Shown: piece after piece, positions 34,025 through 44,060 of the stretch
Layout: each line of letters begins with the position of its first letter
Position numbering within the stretch: position 1 is the first letter of the stretch
Assembly (NCBI GenBank): GCA_017562135.1
Contig: QEYB01000179.1
Span: 23,696-87,695 of the forward strand
DNA: 64,000 nt
Reading direction: 5' to 3'
DNA from: Dipylidium caninum
Taxonomy: Eukaryota; Platyhelminthes; Cestoda; Cyclophyllidea; Dipylidiidae
The notes under the pieces: model-generated
Seen by the model: the letters and a program-made list of their open reading frames with translations, nothing else
The model's database searches: none
Told to the model about the DNA's origin: nothing
Translations under genes and position numbers: made by a program

Positions 34025-34366
34025 ATGCCTCTAGCGCTCACACGTGCACTCGTCCTCAGCCTCCTTCGTAGTCTCTCATTGAACGCACAGCATGTCACCG
34101 CCTTCACCGTGGCAGACGACACCGAGACTGCGCGTAAAGTAGCTACCGACTTGCTTGTGCTGCCTCATCATCGCCTTCACAACCAACTGACCTCGGATGC
34201 AGAGCAGCACGACGACGTAATTGAGTCGTCACCTGAAGTGGAGGAAGAGGATAAAAATAGCCGTAATACCTCTCAGATGAAAAGATTTCGAGATGAACAT
34301 AAATTCTCGCCAGGCAATACGGCGGTCCGATACAACAGCAATCGTAGAATAACTGGAACACTTTAA
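34025..34366 (+). CDS. candidate secreted protein, 113 residues
   Basis: ATG at 34025-34027, stop TAA at 34364-34366. The N-terminus MPLALTRALVLSLLRSLSLN resembles a signal peptide, with possible cleavage after HVTA at about residue 26. The rest is hydrophilic: ADDTETARKVATDLLVLPHH, an acidic stretch (SSPEVEEEDKN) and basic residues near the end including KR and RR pairs, which in other animals can mark peptide-precursor cleavage. No family is recognised. A chance ORF cannot be excluded. Confidence 0.3.
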   Translation: MPLALTRALVLSLLRSLSLNAQHVTAFTVADDTETARKVATDLLVLPHHRLHNQLTSDAEQHDDVIESSPEVEEEDKNSRNTSQMKRFRDEHKFSPGNTAVRYNSNRRITGTL

Positions 34367-34499
34367 ACATGAGAAGAATTGAGGACGTTTTTAATTCTGC
34401 CTCATAGTACAAGCTCTCCGACCATAAGCACATTTGTCAGTAACGTAATTGCCAAACAACCGCCCAATTCACTAGCACCTCTGAATCATTACAACGATT

Positions 34500-34935
34500 T
34501 CCAACTCGGCAACAAATCTGTTTCTACCTGCTGTCCAATGAAAACTTAGCACTAGTTACCTTAACAACTCCGCCGGAGCATAGTAGCCTGCCAAATTATT
34601 TCTCGTGCCAATATTTATTATATACATGCTCATCTTAATTTGCTCAATGTCGCTCAGCGATGTTGCTGAGATGATTATGTGTTTGCATATGGCATATTCC
34701 ATGTTGCATGAGACTGCTTTCCTCCATCAAAGCCGTGCTCGTACACCTTCTTAACACTGTTCCATGCAACTAAATTATAAATAACCTGTCCACGGGTAAT
34801 CGTAGAAAACCACATTCACTCCACTGGTCTCCACTTTTCCTACCTGAGCGCAGGACAACATTCCTCCTCCCCTTTGACCATTTCAACAGGCTACATTGAG
34901 GAAAACAATTCTCTAATCAACATCAGCCTTCACTT
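34500..34935. repeat. dispersed repeat family B, copy 3
   Basis: Aligns with 59030-59400 throughout: CAATATTTATTA at 34608 and 59139, GTTGCTGAGATGAT at 34662 and 59190, CTGAGCGCAGGACA at 34843 and 59366. The right end matches 17110-17160 (AGGCTACATTG). This copy is truncated compared with copy 4. Confidence 0.65.
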
Positions 34936-35252
34936 ATTGCATGTTATTACATCTCCTCCTCTCCCCTCATAGAGTGCCTTTCAGCCCCGCTTTCACTCCG
35001 CTCTCCCCGACTTTAACCCCTTGAGTCTGAGCGACAGCAAAGAGGAGACGTGGAAATGAATGGGTCGGAGTTACAAATAGGAAGTGCAGGATATGGCAAA
35101 AGCAGTCGATGGGCCCAAAGTGAGCTAATGTTCCCGACGCGACAGAGGAACAGAGGCAAAAACCACTGATAATCCTTGGATGTTAACCTCTCAAGGCGTC
35201 AGTAAACTCTCGAAAAATGTAGCCGACTAAAGCTAAGGGAGTTGAACAATCA

Positions 35253-35624
35253 GTGCAGAACTTCGAAAGCAACCAGGTTCAAAGATTATGTGCAATCAGC
35301 GCAATATCCACTCGCTGTCTGATATACCTTGTGGAGAGTGCGCAGTTCAAGTCGAACGAGCCACATAAGTCTACAGCTTCAGTAGCACAGAATGCGTCTA
35401 TCGTCACTGAATGTGGCTCTAAGGAAGTGAAGAGAAAGTGTTTCGGTGTTGCAGCCCACGGAGCACGTTGCAAGGTGGATCAGAAATCGGCAGTGGATCG
35501 CGGAAGTAGGCGTTGCTCTGCGCACATGATTTTCAGAGGAAGTAGAGAATTGGTCCTTCATCCCTTCATCAACTTCCAGTCCACCACTTTTTCTTTCTAC
35601 TGTTCTGTAACTCTTGTTGCGTAA
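35253..35624 (+). CDS. ORF with Cys/His cluster, unknown
   Basis: A 123-codon frame opening near GAGAACTTC and ending in TAA. Its middle reads KRKCFGVAAHGARCKVDQ and, 13 residues later, RRCSAHM, so the spacing C-x(8)-C, then C-x2-H, recalls small zinc-binding modules of the C..GxxC....C..H kind. A hydrophobic end (STTFSFYCSVTLVA) is odd for such a protein. No splice sites are convincing and no relative exists in the window, so the match may be chance. Confidence 0.25.
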   Translation: MQNFESNQVQRLCAISAISTRCLIYLVESAQFKSNEPHKSTASVAQNASIVTECGSKEVKRKCFGVAAHGARCKVDQKSAVDRGSRRCSAHMIFRGSRELVLHPFINFQSTTFSFYCSVTLVA

Positions 35625-35639
35625 GAGAAGCATTCAGGC

Positions 35640-37050
35640 TCGTCCCGTCCAAGTGCTTCTCCACCCCAGCAACACGTGCTTGGAGGTGGAAGACGAGGAA
35701 TAAAGAAAAATGCAGTGCAAAAGCTTTTCATCGCATTCTTTTGCGTGTGGAAAATAAATAGGCTATCAAAACGAAGTGTGGGTAGAAGGCGAGCCACTTA
35801 GGTGGTATGGAGATGGGATGACAAGCTGTTCGGTGCGCGGTCCTCGGGTTCGCCTCGCTCATCGACAGTCGCAGTGGTTAACGTTCTATGTTGGCCTGGG
35901 GGCCTTGAGAGGAGCTTTTCTGAAGGAAGAGAGATGAGAAATGGCGGAGGTGTGGGAAACAGTGGTAAAGGGCGACGAAAGCGGAGGCTGATTATAAGAG
36001 AATGCGTTGGTTAGCATGTTGGAGCATTCGGTTAGACGTACAGACCTGTCACAAATGCTTGCATTATCGCCACCTCATAATTCGTACCGCTGAAGTGTCA
36101 AATATTACACGGCTGACAGCAAGAACGACGGATTAAGAAGAAGAGCAATTGCGCGGGTGGGGTATGAGAGGCGGGAGGAGCAGCGATGCCAGGAGGTAGT
36201 GCATAAGAAGTGGCAGTGTTGTGTCGTAAGCAACGATTTTGATCAAGTATTGTCCGTCGTATGCCCATTCATGCAACCTCTGGAGGCATTACTACAATCT
36301 TGAAGACTCGGGCAGTCGACGCACTAGAGCGCGCCGTCTGGGAGACAAACATGGTGCTGTGAATATGGTGGACTCACGTGTTTGTTGGTGGAGTGGAGCA
36401 GGCGAAAAGGACAGAGTGAAAATTTTCCTCGGGTTTGAAGAAAAGGTGAGCAACCTGGCATTGTCACTCAGAGAATGGAGACATGAAGGAGAGATCAGGT
36501 GAATGCCTATCGTCTATCGGCCACGTTTATAGGTTGAAGATGAGAGAAATGTGGAGGGCGAATATAAGCAAATCCAAATTCACCGAAGACAGACTGATTA
36601 TCTGAGGCCTCCTATGTTTCCCATTGTGCATCCCAAATCTAAACTGGACAAATGACAGCACACAAGCTAATCCCTCTTGCCTCTCCTTTCATTCTTTACC
36701 TTGACCCCCCCTGCCTTTTCGTGCTCCCAGACACACGGTACCGCATGACAGGTTAAAGACTTCTTCGTCGCCCCACAACCCTACCGAAGCCAAGTCATTC
36801 AAACTAGACAGACGGAGGGACTTCGCAGGAGTCGAGCGAGCGAGGGAAGGGGAGGAAGCCAGAAATCAAATGGCGCAAGCGAGCATCACGATAGCAATCG
36901 TCAAGGATTTAGGCAGTGATGGTGGCCCTTAACAGGGCCGTGGAACACATTCATTCATTGTCGACATTTTAGTTCAGGACGCAGTAGGTTGAAGTGGCAT
37001 TGGAGCCAGTGACCCAGCCACCTACCTTAACACCACAAACTTACTCCGCT
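35640..37050. other. mostly unannotated; repeat L copy 2 inside
   Basis: Repeat L copy 2 lies at about 36359-36502 (RVCWWSG, FLGFEEKV, LSLREW in the frame ending TGA at 36500-36502), related to 2810-2925. A GAGCTTTTCTGAAGG run at 35910 recurs in the family-F flank at 19520. No other feature is supported. Confidence 0.35.
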
Positions 37051-37055
37051 CAGCT

Positions 37056-37427
37056 CTACTTCGAGCCGGTGTACTTGGTCACAGCCTTGGTGCCCTCTCA
37101 CACCGCATGCTCGGCCAACTCACCCGGCAACTGGAGAGGGACAGCCGTCTGGATCTCTCTGCTTGTGATAGTCGATTTCTTCTTATAGTGAGCCAGATGC
37201 CTCGACTCAGCATCGGTGATGTGCTCAAAGATGTCGTTCAGGAAAGAGTTCATAATCGACATGGCCTTCGAGGAGATGTCCCTATTGGGGTGCACCTGAC
37301 GTAACACCTTGTATATGTAGATAGCGTAACTCTTCTTCCTCATCCTCTTCTTTGACTTGTCCGTCTTCGGCACCTTCACATTTGACGCTTTCTTGGCAAC
37401 TTTGCCTGACACCGCTTTGGGAGCCAT
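37056..37427 (-). pseudogene. H2B: histone H2B copy with in-frame stop
   Basis: H2B pairs with H2A in the nucleosome. ATG at 37425-37427; the frame encodes an H2B-length protein of 123 residues to TAG at 37056-37058 if read through TGA at 37098-37100. Family hallmarks are present: [52 protein letters not shown] and, after the stop, EGTKAVTKYT. TGA replaces the serine after KHAV in the C-terminal helix. Several near-invariant positions also differ: [13 protein letters not shown] for RLLLPGELAKHAV, and [10 protein letters not shown] for ASRLAHYNKR. No histone 3' stem-loop (GGCYCTTTTCAGRGCC type) follows and no TATA box precedes. These lesions at otherwise fixed sites indicate a pseudogene, probably a retrocopy. 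Confidence 0.75.
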
Positions 37428-37614
37428 GTCGCATTCCTATTCGCAGTCGTGTTCGTCGTAACAGCGAGAGCGCGATAGGGCACAGTGCCGCTCAACCCAC
37501 TACCCACAGACAAAATGTGCCACCCTCTTCCTCCTCTGTCTCCTTTATTCGGTGTGCATTCATCCTCCTACACATGGAAAGAAGGAGTAAACTGAAACCC
37601 ATTTAGCCTTACTT

Positions 37615-39215
37615 CCTGTCGACTTAGTCGCTTAACACAGATATCAACGGGACAATTGAAATAATTATTAAGAAGAAAAGGCCAATGCGGTGTTAAGTGA
37701 GAGAGAAGGGGTAGAGCCTTCTGTTTGATGGAAATCGGGATACTCGAGGGGAGGTCGCGTGGCTAATTGGACGCTGATGCCAATCAGGCAGTCCACAAAC
37801 GTGGCATTTACCCTGTCCTTTTCCCCATCCAAAGTGCGCTCGCCTCGATCTTTCAAATGTCTTTATTAAATCAGGAAGAATAATGTACACAAACAATGTC
37901 ATGCATTGGACGTTTATTATGCTGATGAGGAAGTAGTCAATCAACTAATTGTTCAACTGCCACTCTATCATACTTATCTTCGTTTCTCGTCTGTCAACTA
38001 GGTGAGCAACAATTTTTCATGTTCTTTATCCTTCTCCTCAGGTGTCAACTTTTCGTCGTGGGTCACTCTCCTCAGCCATTCCAACCACTCATAATTCTCC
38101 TCCGCCTCTTCTGATTTTACTTTAGTTCCTTCCTAGAGCACTTCCTCAGTGAAGGAATATTCCTCGTCTCCAACTGGTCTAACACTTCCCTCCATGCGTC
38201 TGCGCTTGGGTGGACTGCATCCCCAGTTGTGACTGACCTTTGGAGGTGATGTGATCCTGTCAACTTCTTTTCCCGTGCAAACTGTCCTCCTGGCAAATCC
38301 CCCACTTCACCTCCTTTCGAACGCCTTCCTGGCTACCATAGTCGATGAGACGCTGGCTCTGTAAGTGATTGTGTGCGCCACTGGTGGCACACCAGTTCTT
38401 ATCTTCGCGATGGAAACCCCATCCGCTTTAAGGCATTCCGATTCAGTGGGCATACTTCTCATAATGCTATATTCCGATATGTCACGACCATTTTCATATT
38501 CCATACATTGTGTGCCAACGCAATTGCTGCTGCTTCCACAGCTCTTCACATCTGGGATTTGCGTGGCTCTACATACAGTGCTTCTGCCCGCCTGAACGGA
38601 CCCTTCAGACGCGAAATTATCCTGTGGCCAGACGGTCACAATTCGTAGTCTGGAAATGCTCACAGAGTTTTTAGGAGTGATATAGGAGCCTTCTGTTTTT
38701 CGAAAGTGTTCTACTGCTTGCACAGTAGTTTCCTGGGTGGCAATAACGCAAGGTGCAATTCCGGTGATTTTTACTTCCGTTGTGTCAAGCACTTTTCTCC
38801 TCAGCCGGTCATGGGCACTAAGGGGGTTATCGAAATCGGCGATTGATGACTTCCTCCTTCGCAGGAGACGCTTCCACTTCTGCCATAGTGACGTGACAGC
38901 TTCGCATCGCTCATGAGATTTCGACTTTCTTCTGGACGAACGTGCATTGCCCATCGTCGGAAGATTAGTTTTCAAAACGCCGATCAATAATTCCTTGGTC
39001 AAACGCTTCAATTATTTACGAATATCGATTTTCCACCTGTCATTTCTTCGCCAACTGTCTGAAACACTGCACAAATGAAGTGTTGGGGTAAAATGTTATT
39101 TCATGGGAAAACTGTAGCTTTACCCATGTCCTGCATGGATGACCGTTTCGCATACGTTATTGCCAGCGTCAAGAGAGCCTTTTAGTGAGGGTATTTGCAG
39201 TCAAGTCATAATTTT
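37615..39215. repeat. 1.6 kb duplicated segment F, copy 2
   Basis: Second copy of 17905-19560 in the same orientation, about 20 kb away. Shared blocks include CAATGTCATGCATTGGACGT / CAATGTAGTGCATTGGACGT, the WGCSPPKRRRME coding block, and AGCGTCAAGAGAGCCTTTT at the right end. It starts just beyond the H2B copy. Confidence 0.75.
37998..38954 (-). pseudogene. family-F gene, nearly full length, two stops
   Basis: A single intronless frame from ATG 38952-38954 to TAG 37998-38000, about 319 codons, interrupted by TGA at 38307-38309 and TAG at 38133-38135. The frame is also open 19 codons further upstream. The start MGNARSSRRKSKSHER fits an N-myristoylation site followed by a basic patch, which would target a protein to the inner face of a membrane (inference). 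Then come LWQKWKRLLRRRKSSIADFD, a long Ser/Thr-rich middle, HTITYRASVSSTMVARKAFE, WGCSPPKRRRME, DEEYSFTEEV and an acidic helix-like end (EEAEENYEWLEWLRR, LTPEEKDKEHEK). Copy 1 (18235-18696) keeps the middle block open. No known domain. Confidence 0.5.
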
Positions 39216-40520
39216 CTCCTTTTCCCCACTACTCTTCCCACGATCTTCCAACCAGCAAAACTGACTCATTTGTGTTATCCTTGCATGCAATAGATTGGCG
39301 GCGAAGAAATTTTCCCTCCCACTCAAAAGTGTGCATTTTCTGCTCTTTGGACATCACCTGAGGAACATTTAGCAAGGTGGAATAGACATGAATGCTACAA
39401 ATAGTGACACGAGAAATAAGTTGATAGACTCATTTGCGGCCGTGAATATAGTCCTTCCGGTGGAGTCCGCTCTAGGCTATAATGTTCAACTTCAGGCTTT
39501 CTGTGAAACATTGCTGACTTCCACTTTCCTGCTCCAGCCCAACAGGCAAGCATAGCCACGAGTCACAAGTTATATTTATACTCTTCGGGGACAGTGTTTT
39601 TTTACTTTGTGAGTGCTCAATTGTCTATTCTCGATACTTGGTATTTGTCAAAAATGTTTTTTCCCATAAATCCTCACCACCTCTGTAAGTGACAGTTAAT
39701 AATGCTTAGGACTGTGGCGCAGAGTTCGTTGGAAGGGACAATAAATAGTTTACTGAGTGGACTTGTAATTCTTGTCGTCGAAACTCATTAGTTAGAGAGT
39801 TGTCAAATCATAGCGGGCAAGTGAGAGACAACTAAGTCAGTTTGTGTTGGTAAAGCATGGCTCCAGACCTTTGACTATTCTTCCGGAACAATTAATTTGG
39901 TCCACAAAGGAGGAAGCAAAATTGCTTCCTAAGTTTTACGTGACATCTTTTCAACCAACGGTGCTGAGGACCTGCTACCAGCAAGCCTTAGTCTTTCGCA
40001 TGCCGCCCCGTCAGCATTATAGAATAAGCAATGGATGTGGGAACTTATCCTCTTCACTCCGCTTCCCGCCTTCTTTCTTCCGCTCATCTCATTCACAAGT
40101 CAGGGAAACATCTTCATCACTCGCGAAGGTCACGCCGAGCGTCGAGCTCGCCTGAGGTATTGGAGTCGACAAGGGGTAAAGAATTGCCTTAGACCATGAA
40201 GAAGTAGATTTGAGTTATGAATAGGCGATTACAACACACTGGGCATCGTCTTTACTTCAATGATACAGGAGAAGAAACCCTACCCATTTCTCGCCCCGCC
40301 ACCCTTGCCAAACCCACTCCTCCCATCCACCATTCCGTCTGCCATCCCACACCCCACCTGCCTCGTCGTGTCAAGTCGGGTATCAGAACTAAGTGCGAGA
40401 GCTATTCAGCTTCGTTGTTCGCCCCAAACTGCACTGCTTCTAGCACTAACTTCTCGCCACAGTACATCACATGCCACCTTCCAAAATTGAATCTTCCCCG
40501 CGATATGAAAAGCTGGGAGG
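39216..40520. other. no recognisable gene
   Basis: ORFs 39844-40155 (+) and 40217-40603 (+) lack domains and relatives; the second runs into the SINE tail. Nothing else is visible. Confidence 0.35.
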
Positions 40521-40527
40521 TGGTAGT

Positions 40528-40690
40528 CATTTACAAATCACCGAAGAGGTATTGGGCACTAGCCATTGGCAGAGGAACTCGACAATGCGACGAAATCGGC
40601 TAGCTCGGTACACGGAAGAGTCCGTCACAGAATCGAATATCCTACGCCGTCGGCGACGTCCCAACCCCTCTTCGGTGATTTGCGACTCTA
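40528..40690. repeat. fold-back formed by two SINE tails
   Basis: ACAAATCACCGAAGAGG at about 40531 on the plus strand reappears inverted at about 40672-40688 as the tail of the minus-strand SINE. The arms are about 30 bases with a 100-base spacer. Either two SINE 3' ends inserted tail to tail, or one end was inverted. Confidence 0.55.
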
Positions 40691-40837
40691 TGCCCACAAA
40701 TGCTAACGAATCTGGGGCAAATCTTGGCTTTTTCGGCACTCGCAAATCTCGTGATGTTGAGTTTGCGCACCAGACCGGGATTCGAACCTGGGTGGCATGC
40801 TTATAAGGAGAGCCTGATGCCGCTGCACTACTAGCGC
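40652..40837 (-). repeat. tRNA-derived SINE, copy 2
   Basis: The minus strand begins GCGCTAGTAGTGCAGCGGCA at 40837, with TCAGG and then a T-arm CAGGTTCGAATCCCGG (perfect B-box core GGTTCGAATCC) and CTGGTGCGC pairing back to the 5' end. The tail carries GCAAATCACCGAAGAGG and GACGTCGCC. The middle is about 45 bases longer than in copy 1. Not a functional tRNA: anticodon arm and acceptor stem do not close properly. Confidence 0.65.
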
Positions 40838-41440
40838 GACCGCATGCACATCCTGTCTCTGCCACCGCTGGGCACGTGGCAGCGAAGGAGTACCTCCCTG
40901 TCGCTCAATTCTTCGAACAGGCACAAATTCTGGCCCTGGGCTGGCATCCCTGGCCCGGCAGTCTTCCCCGTCCTGCTGGTCTTGTCGCATACTTTTTGAC
41001 AGGCGTTAGTCATTGCCACGCTGTGACGTCTATCTGTGACCTGTCAATTGTCCTCCCTCATTCGTGTCAACTCAGTATGATTTGGCGGAACAGCCAACAC
41101 ACCAGTATGTCCAGCATTTGCGCGAGTTTCAGTCAAAGTTGCGTGTTTACGTAGTAGCTTCGTGAAGGAAAACTGTTCAGTTCGGCACTATTGGCGCCAA
41201 GTTGTGGTCAGCAATACGCTCCCCTTCCTGTTATTTGTGACAGATCACTCATTTTTCAGTTCGCACTCAATTCCCTTTGTGGCCACTCGGTTGGAGAATA
41301 AGGAACATCCACCTATCTCCGGCCTCATCCTCGCTCTATGAAGCTAACATTCATTTAATCACTCCTCTCGCCCTCGAAATCCACTGGATCCTATTACAAC
41401 TGCCCATTTCCCAGGTTCCTTGCCTCTCCTTTTCCCTCGT
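40838..41440. other. no recognisable gene
   Basis: No gene is supported. A short block at 41280-41340 (ACTCGGTTGGAGAA.AAGGAA) recurs at 42247-42300, a small local duplication. Confidence 0.35.
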
Positions 41441-41455
41441 CGGATAGCGCTTGTG

Positions 41456-41605
41456 ATGTCTGGTGAACTCCAAACTCGCCTCCAACGCAGTGCCGGAGAG
41501 GACATACACGTTCAACGTGCCTACCCAGTCAATTTAACGGAGCCTTCCATGTTCGACCAGTCCCGTGCTCTATCTGAGGAGATAGCATTTAAGGTGGCAG
41601 TGTAA
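41456..41605 (+). CDS. short exon-like ORF, unknown
   Basis: Frame from ATG 41456-41458 to TAA 41603-41605 reads MSGELQTRLQRSAGEDIHVQ then RAYPVNLTEPSMFDQSRALS. It lies behind a TTTCCCAG acceptor at 41414 and can be read from there. Composition is strongly protein-like and the codons are G/C-ending, unlike the flanks, but I cannot name a family. Confidence 0.3.
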   Translation: MSGELQTRLQRSAGEDIHVQRAYPVNLTEPSMFDQSRALSEEIAFKVAV

Positions 41606-41649
41606 AACACGCGGGCACTCAGATTCAAACAAAGCTTAGTATCTTACAT

Positions 41650-42140
41650 ACAAGCGGCATCTACTCTGCTGGTGGTTATGAGTGGAGCAATGAGAGTGCC
41701 AAAGGTTGAAGAAGGACACACCATGTGTCGCCTCAAACGCTCGATGTCCAGTCCGGAGGAGAAGAAGGGACCCTTGTACGTGTGCTTCTTGAATTAAACG
41801 ATCACCTTGGCTGCTAGGTTGACAGTTTCGAAATGCTCATTTTTGTTTAGTTCCTGTTCAGTTGCATCTGAGACACACATGTTGTCAGGTGCGTTCAGAA
41901 TTCTTACTAATAAATTTAAAATAAAGTTGTGCATTTCCATTTTACTTCAATTTGCGACGAAGTGTTTGAATTGAATCGTTATACCGAAGTTGCCGGACGC
42001 CACCAGCGTGGCGGCGCCGAGGAGTCCCACCTGATCGGTGGGTGCTAGAAACCGATGTAGACAGACGGGAATGAGGGAACATTGCGTGCTCTGCCTGTCC
42101 TCCATCGCCAAACACCTCGTATGCCTATGGCCGTCAACTG
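41650..42140 (-). CDS. two minus-strand exon candidates, unknown
   Basis: Upstream piece (about 42135-41978) reads IPVCLHRFLAPTDQVGLLGA then ATLVASGNFG, ending at a TTCG|GTATAAC donor. Downstream piece (about 41815-41650) is open in two frames. One reads KKHTYKGPFFSSGLDIERLR with G/C-ending codons like the first piece. The other, which fits the donor phase through a CCAAG|GTGATC acceptor, reads LLLLRTGHRAFEATHGVSFF, recalling the pre-catalytic part of O-methyltransferases. I cannot decide between them. Confidence 0.3.
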
Positions 42141-42533
42141 GGTGTAAGTCGACCTCATGTTGGCATCGCTTCTACCGTGATCGTTTCGACTTTGTCAAAC
42201 GAGGCAGTGGCTGAGCAGAGGCATGGACTGGGAGGTAGATGACTGGAGTCGAAAACACTCGGTTGGAGAACAAGGAAGACCCACCTATCTCCTGCCTCAT
42301 CCTCGCAGTGTCTTCTGCCCGCATTCGGGAGCAGAATGTGCTGTTTGCCGTGAGTGCTGTTACAAATTAACCCCTCTGCAAACTGGAATTTTGCCAAGTT
42401 CTCCACATTTGCCCGACCTTTCCTCGACCGGCTATCACTTTCCCTTGATTAGGACATAATTTTAAAACGAACAGTTGCTACAATAACAAAGTGTCATTAT
42501 CAATGGCTGTCAACCAGTTATTAATCTGCAAGT

Positions 42534-42797
42534 GTGGAGTTTCCTGGAAGTCGACACACCCGCTGGCAGTTCTGCTGGTCAACGGACGTGGACAACGATT
42601 GTCTGCCCGCCAGTGAAGAAGAACTGGGGTCCATCGCAGCTCTGTGTGCAGACAAACGTACAACTGCCGAGAAAGAAGACACGGCGAATAAGGAGGGCGA
42701 GGATAAAGTCGACATTACCCAAAGGCCTAAAGTGGTTTGTGAGGAAGACGATTACGAAATAGTAGGACTCACAAGACGGGAATGTTTCAGGCGGAGC
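42534..42797 (+). CDS. acidic exon, unknown gene
   Basis: Open plus-strand frame STDVDNDCLPASEEELGSIA, then DKRTTAEKEDTANKEGEDKV and CEEDDYEIVGLTRRECFRRS, ending at a strong GTAAGT donor (42798). Possible acceptors are the AG at 42534 or the GGCAG near 42571. The 3' partner exon could be 43192-43390, but phases were not proven. Confidence 0.4.
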
Positions 42798-43099
42798 TTG
42801 TAAGTGGACGAGAGGTGATTCGCACTCAGGTACACTGTGTCGCTCGATCGTCTCCGCCGGGGTGGGGTGGGGCGGGGTGGAGTGAGCGGGGTGCAATATC
42901 GACAGGGAAGAGAAGGTAATCGACTCGCCGATTGGCCAGTGAGTCTCCTTTCATGCCTTCCAGTCACTTGGACCAGTGGAATATCCGTATGTCGAACGAA
43001 GATTGTGAACTGCCATCTAGGAGGGCATAGAGCCGTCAGGCTTTGCACCCCATCGACAGCGGTGAGCACATTTTATCTTAAAGTCGATTTGGAGGCGAA

Positions 43100-43780
43100 A
43101 ATCATCACTATCGCCGTCGTCGCGGTTAATTGGAGAGCCTAGCTTCGGGGTAGGGAGGACGGTAAGGCAGTGGGCGGTGGTGGCACCCAGAAGATAGATG
43201 AAGCGGAGTCGGAGCGGCGGAGAAAGCTTTCGTTATCCCTAATGCCGATATCGGGGCTGGGAGAGGATGAGGAGGAGGACGAGCAGGAGGAGAGGAATTC
43301 TACAAGCCGGGATTACCCCTCACTCGTGGACGAGGTGGCCACTCCCTCCCTGGATATCCGCGCGAGCAACAGACAAACTTCTCATCGCAAAGTGAGTCAC
43401 GCTCAAATCGCATTTACCCTCTTCTCTCGCCTCCTCTCGTCTGCTCCCTCCTCATCGCCACTCCTGGAGACTCTTCGTCTCCTGTTGTCTGCATTGGAGA
43501 AGCGAATGGCCTCACGCGGTCTGTGCTTATTTTGATATGGGTTACCCAGCAAATGCGTGCGGGAGAGTGAGAAGCAACGCAGAACGGGGAAGAAAAACAG
43601 GAAAACTCGAACAAAATTAAATTCCACTCTCCTTCTCCCTTCTCCCTTTCTCCATCACTTCCTGTCCCCCCTGCCCTTACCCCGAGAGTTATCTACATAA
43701 GCACATATGTTAAGTGTGATATACGTAGCCGGAGCCTAGTTGCAAGCATTTGTGCTCTCCTTCGGCTTCTCTCTGCCACA
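43100..43780. repeat. segmental duplication G, copy 1
   Basis: Direct copy of 45020-45715, about 1.9 kb downstream, over nearly 700 bases. Shared runs include AACAGACAAACTTCTCATCGCAAAGTGAGTCACGCTC (split here for length by the exon border at 43390) and GCAAGCATTTGTGCTCTCC. Confidence 0.8.
43192..43390 (+). CDS. exon conserved in both copies of duplication G
   Basis: Frame reads DEAESERRRKLSLSLMPISG, LGEDEEEDEQEERNSTS, LVDEVATPSLDIRASNRQTS and HRK, ending at a GTGAGT donor (43391). The downstream copy reads DEAKSGRWGKLSLSLMAISE, an acidic run, LVDKVVTPSLDFRVGNRQTS and HRK before the same donor. The open frame and donor survive in both, with mainly conservative changes, so this is probably a real exon of a duplicated gene. 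Family unknown. Confidence 0.45.
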
Positions 43781-44060
43781 TATATCATTTTACAGAAGAT
43801 TAAGGGAAAATCAACAGTGTAATATTCGTGTGCCAAATAGAGCTTGAGAGATGAAGATTCTCTGTTACGACCGGACCCCATTGTCCGCCTCACAAACAAG
43901 CGCTAATTTGCAGACTGACAAAAGGCCCTCAGGACGAGTTCTCTTGGGAATAGAGAAGTTCAATCCATTTCCTGTCCTACTCTCCTGCTCAGCCTCGAGC
44001 AACCAGGAGTCGGATGAGATCCTCCAGACTGCTACTACTTAGCCGACTGTTAAAGAATTG

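Noticed and set aside
37000..37056. Histone 3' stem-loop after the H2B copy
   Set aside because: No GGCYCTTTTCAGRGCC-type element is present; a GGCTGGGTCACTGGCTCC run is not the right structure.
40765..40837. Functional tRNA gene on the minus strand
   Set aside because: The T-arm and B-box are good, but the acceptor stem and anticodon arm do not close, and the same head plus tail occurs at 29.7 kb; SINE is the better reading.
41650..41830. Firm call of an O-methyltransferase
   Set aside because: The match is one short string in one of two open frames, without the SAM-binding motif; left as a possibility only.
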